From contig NW_025062479.1 of NCBI RefSeq assembly GCF_000002995.4, positions 20,084,721 to 20,148,720 on the forward strand: DNA of 64,000 nt, in the 5' to 3' direction. Positions 58,137 to 64,000 of the stretch are shown piece after piece. Numbering within the stretch: the stretch's first letter is position 1; every line of letters begins with the position of its first letter. The notes below the pieces were generated by a model. That model worked only from the letters and a program-made list of their open reading frames with translations, was not told the DNA's origin and searched no databases. This DNA comes from Brugia malayi (taxonomy: Eukaryota > Nematoda > Chromadorea > Rhabditida > Onchocercidae). A program made the translations under genes and the position numbers.

Positions 58137-59943
58137 TTAATCGCTACTAAGCTGCATTTCGTAATCTTCATCGCTATCACTCTCAATCACTTTTTTATTA
58201 CGTCTTTTCTTTGGAACCACAATTAAGTCATCCTCTGTCTTTTCATCCTCGCTGTCATCATCAGCGCCGTCATCAACATTGTAATTTACGCGAGTTCTTT
58301 GGCGTAAAGGAAGTTCTTTTCGTTCTGATGGTCCCGCTTCGTCGGAAGTTACTGGATCTGATTCATTAAAATGCTCCTGCTGCCGGTGTTGCTTTTTTTC
58401 AACTTTCTATAAAAGTGAAAAGATTTTAGTAAAGCATCAGACAAAAAATTTACCAAAATTACCAATTCTTGCAAAATTTTCTTCCCTACATAACACTTCA
58501 AATCTATCTAAACATAAAGTACAGTGAATATGCATACAGATACACGTTTGGTTTAACATGCAGTTATCAAAAATGCTAAAAAACTTTTCGACTGTTCGAA
58601 CAAACCATGTCTATCAATAGCAACGTCTCTGTACGTCAAATATAATCACTAATTATCAATTTAACAAACAAAAAAGCACACTATCGACCGTCACTCTTGA
58701 TCAAGTTCTCATGGCAAATTTTGGTCTTTCAGCTATTCTGACTTTAATGTTAACTTCCTAAAGCAGTTAAGATACTACAAAGTTATTAAATTTATTTAGA
58801 ACTATTCCGCTATTTTAGCTTACGAATTGGATTCTTTCTAGCATAAACGAAACTACCACTGGTATCAAAATTTTCTTATCCTACCATTTCTAAAATAAAT
58901 CAAATTCTATCTATTTGTAAAAAGCAAACAGTGAATACACACCGGCCCAAAGAAATCCTCCATGTGCATCACTGGAGAAGTCTGCTCTTGCTTCGACTTC
59001 TTAATCCTTTCTCGCTTACCACCCTTTTTAGTCCTTTTATTATCTTCTGCAGCTATATTTCGCCGAGCATTTTTCTTTTCAACCTACAAAATGCTACATT
59101 GTGTCATAATGTAAACACTGCCATCATACTATTATCATGCCAACTATAGAACGAAAACGACGAAAAAATGGAAGGTTATTTCACCACTCATAATTAGACT
59201 GCTCCATCTCGTCATTTTAAAACAGTTCAGCAACTTACATCATCGTTCTTAACGATGTCTTTCCTCTTATTAGATGGCAAAGCAATAACGCTATTATCAC
59301 TGCTCTCGTGAACGGATAGTTCTTCGACGATATTATTTTCATCTGACTGGTCATCTTCTACAAACGAAAAACGATAATTATTTTAATGACTTAAAAGCAA
59401 AAACATTCTTGGATTTCAGTTTGCTTACAAACCTTATGTGCAATTAAGATTTTATCTAGAAAATTTTATTAGTCATATAAACCATCTGATTTTGTTCAGT
59501 GTATCACTCTATTTAATGCAGAACTATATATCAGATAAGATTATAAAATGCGGAAAAAGACTTTAGAGAAAATCGCGCCTCATTAAACTACTGATGAATT
59601 TGCTACCTTACTTCACTAAAATTAAAGAAAAAATGTACGAGGTCATTAGGTCAATGTATAAGCGCAAAGGTTAGTTTTAAATAATAGAATAAATGGTAAC
59701 AAGAAAATTCAGTTGACCATTATTTGATTTTCTTTGCTTGACTTTCATTCCCGATTGACTTTCCTGCCCATCGTTTTTGTCTTGAATGAAAAATTTGCGT
59801 ACATCAGTTCCTTTCGGCTTTGATTCTTTCACCACAGGTAGTTTGCGTCTTCGACCTTCACAAGCCTTTTTCTGCTCGTATTTTTCTTTTACTGCATCAA
59901 TTTTTGGAACCACTCGCTCAGCAAATGGATCAGGTAACACTTC
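58137..59943 (-). CDS. top-2: Topoisomerase II C-terminal tail exons
   Basis: Exons 59943-59718, 59357-59239, 59083-58943 and 58406-58137 encode the poorly conserved regulatory tail. [15 protein letters not shown] matches the human EVLPSPRGQRVIPRI segment that begins it. The rest is Lys/Arg- and Asp/Glu-rich with a PKKRRNKK nuclear-localisation-type cluster, followed by an acidic Ser-Asp-rich end ([13 protein letters not shown]) like the acidic end of vertebrate enzymes. The 59718 donor (G|GTCAAC) is weak but is the only one giving the needed phase 1. Confidence 0.88.
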
Positions 59944-62900
59944 CTGCATATTTCTGAGGTAAAAAAGACGGAATCAGGTAAACTAAGGGATAGAGAAAAT
60001 TAGATAAAGCTGGCAGAAGTACAAATATAGAAGAAGATGCAATTTTCAATTTATTTAAGTGCAAAAAAAGTAGAGCGAAACTTAAGTAAAGTAATAAAGG
60101 AAATATTTTTTCAGGAAGATTTGATTAAACCACAAGGTTTCCTTTTCTAAATCCGTTAGACATCAATTTTCAAGCATCGAAGTAAGAAGCAGGAATAACG
60201 AAATGTAGGAAATAAATTAACTTGCCCTAACTAGACCAACAGGGGCTTTCTTCCGATTAGCACCGATAACATCAGACTGTAGTTTTTTTGCCGCATTCTT
60301 AATCTGTATGTCAAGATCAGCTTGTTCTTTTGCTTCCTGAAATCAGAAAGTATCCAGCATTTGAAAGGTTCTCTTTTTTTGAAAGCAACTCAAGAAACTT
60401 TATAACAGTATTAACCCTCTGGATAACAGATGGATTTTAATGCAAGTAGTACACTTTTATCCATCATATGAAATATATATATTCTATCCATCATATGAAA
60501 GCAATTCAAGTTAAATGATTTCGCTTACCGACAAAGTAATACACATATACCATACCTGTTTCTCAAGCTCGGCAAGAAAACAATTCAAATCATTATTCCA
60601 CAGATCTGCCCAAGTCATTTCTTCTAATGACTAAAAAATATTTTTTAAAACATTTTTTAATGCAATTTTTAAGCGGATTTTTTTTAATAAATCGAACTTC
60701 GAGAAATTGATCAAAAAACACTAGCAAATTTTGCTCAGAATAAAATTCTCGCTTTCTTGACACATATGTAGTTTAATTAAAGATTTATGTAGTCTTTTAC
60801 TTTTTTTTTATTTTTATTTTTTTATGTAGTTTAATTAAGGATTTGTAATCTTTTAATTAAAGATTTATATATATTTCATTTCATTATATGTCACAGTACT
60901 TTAAAAAGTATTACTTATAGAAACGCTTATTTATAGAAACAAGTCAAGTATTCCTCATAGAAAGTCGCAACTGCTAAAAATGGGACTTATGCTAAAATAA
61001 TAGGACATTTGCAAAACATACCTTAAGTTCAATCAATTTTGCTTCACTTTCCCTCAACAGCTTATCTTTTTCCTCTTCGGAAAGTTTCAAGATTGCCATA
61101 CCCACCAAATAATCGTAATCACTTAATTTGTTGGCTAGTTCCTTACTTTGATACGCATCCTGCCGAAAAAATATTAATTACTGACTGTAGTAAAATAAAA
61201 AATTAACTGCTTACATCAGTAAATCATAAACTTGACTTTGAAACTAAATTAACCTCTTCGTTTTCTTCTTGCTCCTCCTCATCTTCATCTTGTGTTATCT
61301 CACCCGACATTATTAACTCCTGTTTTTTCCTCTCCTCTTTCCATTTCTTGACTGGATCCGGCTTGAAGCTCATTTTTATCAGCTGCTCAACAATTGCAGC
61401 TTTTCGCTTGTTTTCGATTAATATTTCTCCTTTTATTTTAGCCAAAATAAATCTTGCCTGAATTTAATAACTGATCATGTTTCTTAAATCTAACAAGCTG
61501 GATGAATTAAAGAATGAATAATTTTGACTTCAATTAGTATGAATCCTTTAGCGTAAGTTTAAGGAACTCCAGCCAACATACAACTCTCTTCTCTCACAAT
61601 CATGACATGATTGCGCTTGTGTCAGGTAGTTCTGATAATGTGTTTAAAAGCTATGTAAAATATATTTCAATATAATTACATAACTTTATTGTTGAAAAAA
61701 AAAAAAAAAACTTATTTGAAAAAGAAAGGAAAAACAAATTACTTGATTTGAGAGTCGTTCACTCTGTGCTCGTAACAAGCCTTCTTGAAAACTTTTGCGC
61801 TCGATATATTTCTTCTTACGTATTTCAAAGAATTCTTTACAAATATCAGTAACATTTTCAAACCGTCGTAAATATCCAAATGGATCGAAGAGCACCTGGC
61901 AAACACGACTATAATGTTCATAGACCTATGAACTATAAGAGAAACAATTGTAAAATATAAAAAATCATTTCTTTTTTATTGAATCTAAAACCTTCCAACA
62001 TTCAACTAAAATAGGATGATAAGATAATGCCATACCATTGAAGTAGTGTTAATAACAGTTTGCAACTTGAAAACTTTGTGAAGGCCTTCCTCTTTAGACG
62101 CTCGTAATTTATCACCATTCATTTTGATAACAAATTTTACAGTTGTATCAGTATGATATTCTTTGAAATCCCTAAAATATTGATAAACATTATTCATGAA
62201 ACTTATTTACACATCCAAAAAAGCAAATAAAACCTTTATAAGTGCACCTGCTTATTTTATTTATCGAATCAATCTTTAGCAGTTAGGAAATGTGCCGAAC
62301 TCATGTTTCCGGTTTAAAACCGGTCCATTCAACATTCATCTTTGATTTAAGTTTCAAGCACAACAGAACAGCAGAACAACAAATAGGAACTTCTACCGGA
62401 CATAGTTTAAGACGATAAGGTTGAATATCAGATTCAGGAATAAAGCTTTTTTTTCTGTAGTAACTATTTAATATCTCCAATTGGTACTTAAAGTGTAGCA
62501 CAAAATGAAGTTTACCACATCCTTCACCAAGAACTTATTAAAAGATTACAATTTTAGAAAAGGACTAAAATTACGTTATGAATGCTGGTTGCTTATCATT
62601 TCCATCCATCATAGGTACTAGTACTGTCTCTTTATAAGTTTGCGTCCAGGTGCGAATTGGTAATTCAGTTATTTCAATAGTTTCATTGTTAATAACTGCC
62701 ACTTCACCATTACAAACAAATCTTTGGTCATCAAGCTGTTCTATAGTACCACGAAAATGTTTGTACCATGGTATCTACAAACATTGTGTTATTTGACAAG
62801 AATTGAATTTGCGACATTTGACCTTTTTTTGTATTAAAAAGAGAAAAATGAATTATACGAAACGATGCGTAAGTATGCATGCAAACTGCAACGAATTCCA

Positions 62901-63796
62901 AATATTCAGTAGTAATAGGAGTTAATCAACAGAGAGTGTGATATGTATAAAATCACAGGAGGTTGCTTATCTTTCTACTTCCTGAATTTTCCTTACCAAA
63001 GGTTTCGGCTCTTTCCCATCAATCAAAGCGCGCATATTATCCACTATTTCACGTGGGTTATAACATGGTACTTTTGTAGACCAAGCTGTACCAATACCTT
63101 CTGCACCATTAACTAATACGGTAGGAATAACTGGGCAGTACCTCAAATAGTTTTCATGAATAAAAAAAAAATCTTTTCATTACAAAAAATTATCTCACGG
63201 CTCGAAAATTCAGGAAAGTTTTGAAATTCCATTAACAGATAAATCCCCAATTATGAGTCAACTTACAATAACCGTGAAAAAGATTAAAACTGCATCACCG
63301 GTTACTAAGAAAATAATAAGACAAACTAAGTAAAGCAAATCATACCATTCCGGTTCGATCTTCTGATTTTCTTCAAACAAGAAGCGAAGAACGTTTTCAT
63401 CAATAGATGGGAATAATGCTTTAGTTACCGGACTAAAATTATTTTGGATATAAATTAGATGATATTTATATGCTATAATTTTAATGTTTGTAGAAATATT
63501 TGCACGATTTTTTTCCATGAGATATATAGTATGCTTCAAATCATAAAGCAAAATAGAGATGCAAAAATAAAAAAAAGTCGAATTATAAAAAGCAGAAACC
63601 AAAGATATTTGCAAAGTCTCCACATTAACAATTGAGAACCTGCTTACTTAAGTTGAGTAAAGATATAACGTGGACTAGCGCTATCTTTGCCACCTTGCAA
63701 ACGTGTACCAAACTGTCCAATTGGCAACAAAAGGTTGATATTGTTTGAGCCCACAAAGTCTTGTGCTAGATTCACAATCGTTGACATTAGCGATGC
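58137..63796 (-). CDS. top-2: DNA topoisomerase II, 3' part (5' end outside window)
   Basis: It cuts and passes double-stranded DNA in the nucleus during replication and chromosome segregation. Exons on -: 63796-63648, 63432-63346, 63141-62997, 62774-62575, 62171-62036, 61895-61743, 61457-61254, 61159-61022, 60630-60556, 60336-60226, 59943-59718, 59357-59239, 59083-58943 and 58406-58137 (stop TAA at 58137-58139). They total 2,154 bases, 717 residues, phases matching. The first exon has [20 protein letters not shown] with the catalytic Arg-Tyr (Tyr codon 63665-63667). [35 protein letters not shown] and HKVFKLQT follow, all near-identical to human TOP2A. Upstream exons, including the ATPase and TOPRIM domains, lie beyond 64000. 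One intron appears to use a GC donor. Confidence 0.96.
61022..63796 (-). CDS. top-2: Topoisomerase II breakage-reunion core exons
   Basis: Nine exons from 63796 to 61022 cover the winged-helix end with the active Tyr, the tower domain, and the coiled-coil/C-gate. The C-gate part is seen as [37 protein letters not shown], and [20 protein letters not shown]. Lengths and order match eukaryotic topoisomerase II with no missing block. An acidic insert ([13 protein letters not shown]) sits at the end of exon 61254, where vertebrate enzymes also have an acidic loop. Confidence 0.95.
62172..62574. other. Topoisomerase II intron with small palindrome
   Basis: This 403-base intron contains the perfect inverted repeat CCGGTTTAAAACCGG (62309-62323). 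The - strand is open at 62301-62501, but the flanking exons 62575 and 62171 join in phase without it and the encoded sequence interrupts the conserved core, so it is intronic. Confidence 0.75.
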
Positions 63797-64000
63797 CTGA
63801 AATATCTCTAAAGTGTTACGGCATACTAAGGACTGTTACGAGATATTATAAAGCTAGAAATTCAAATTAGAAGTTCTAGACGTGAAATTTAATTGGTCAT
63901 TAAGCGAGCTAGAATCGACGCTGTAACTTCGATAGCTTACAGACATAATCTTCTGGTTACAATAGTCTGATCTCCAAATTCAAGAGCCAAAAAATTTCAA
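63797..64000. other. Topoisomerase II intron running off the window
   Basis: The acceptor for exon 63796 is an ATTTCAG-type site. The next upstream exon, expected to encode the YHHGE-like segment just before [10 protein letters not shown], was not found up to 64000. Confidence 0.7.

Noticed and set aside
62301..62501. 66-codon - frame inside topoisomerase II
   Set aside because: The flanking exons join in phase without it and the conserved core would be broken by it.
1..64000. tRNA, rRNA, spliced-leader RNA genes, transposase or reverse-transcriptase genes
   Set aside because: No cloverleaf, ribosomal or element-specific motif was seen on reading either strand; small structured RNAs could be missed without a covariance search.

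Overview
The window is AT-rich eukaryotic DNA (my estimate is roughly three quarters A+T). It has long homopolymer runs, many short exons, introns from about 40 bases to several kb, and splice acceptors of the T-rich TTTTCAG/TTTTAG type. These traits, together with the proteins encoded, point to a nematode, most likely a filarial or other spirurid worm; the species is inferred, not shown. I see no rRNA, tRNA, CRISPR array, phage or bacterial-style operon.

Three genes can be rebuilt exon by exon. (1) On the + strand, about 1.9-39.8 kb, lies a SynGAP/DAB2IP-family Ras GTPase-activating protein, the counterpart of C. elegans gap-2. It has an N-terminal basic RTKS segment, PH domain, C2 domain, RasGAP domain with arginine finger and FLRFLCPAI motif, a long disordered tail and a C-terminal coiled coil. 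Several candidate first exons feed different entry points of the transcript, and two of them would bypass the PH domain and add a hydrophobic N-terminus. (2) On the - strand, 51.3-42.7 kb, lies a 17-exon gene of about 640 codons: an N-terminal chromodomain, an acidic Ser/Asp-rich linker and a C-terminal helical region with ankyrin-like repeats. That layout resembles vertebrate MPP8. (3) On the - strand, from the right edge to 58.1 kb, lies the 3' part of DNA topoisomerase II (717 codons seen), which contains the catalytic Arg-Tyr pair and the whole C-terminal tail; its 5' part is outside the window.

Layout: 1-1.87 kb is upstream DNA with a 27-bp minisatellite. 1.9-39.8 kb is the RasGAP gene, mostly intron, and holds several degenerate minisatellites and a perfect 42-bp palindrome. 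39.8-42.7 kb is the convergent 3' interval between genes 1 and 2. 42.7-51.3 kb is the chromodomain gene. 51.3-58.1 kb is intergenic, with AT-rich simple repeats and an exact 107-bp direct repeat. 58.1-64 kb is topoisomerase II.

The genes have no obvious shared pathway (Ras signalling; probable heterochromatin reading; chromosome topology). The strongest points for follow-up are the alternative N-termini and frame behaviour of the RasGAP gene, including an alternative exon that would replace the arginine-finger exon, and the MPP8-like chromodomain/ankyrin gene with its very small exons. All exon joins were inferred by eye from splice motifs, reading-frame phase and protein similarity, with no transcript data.
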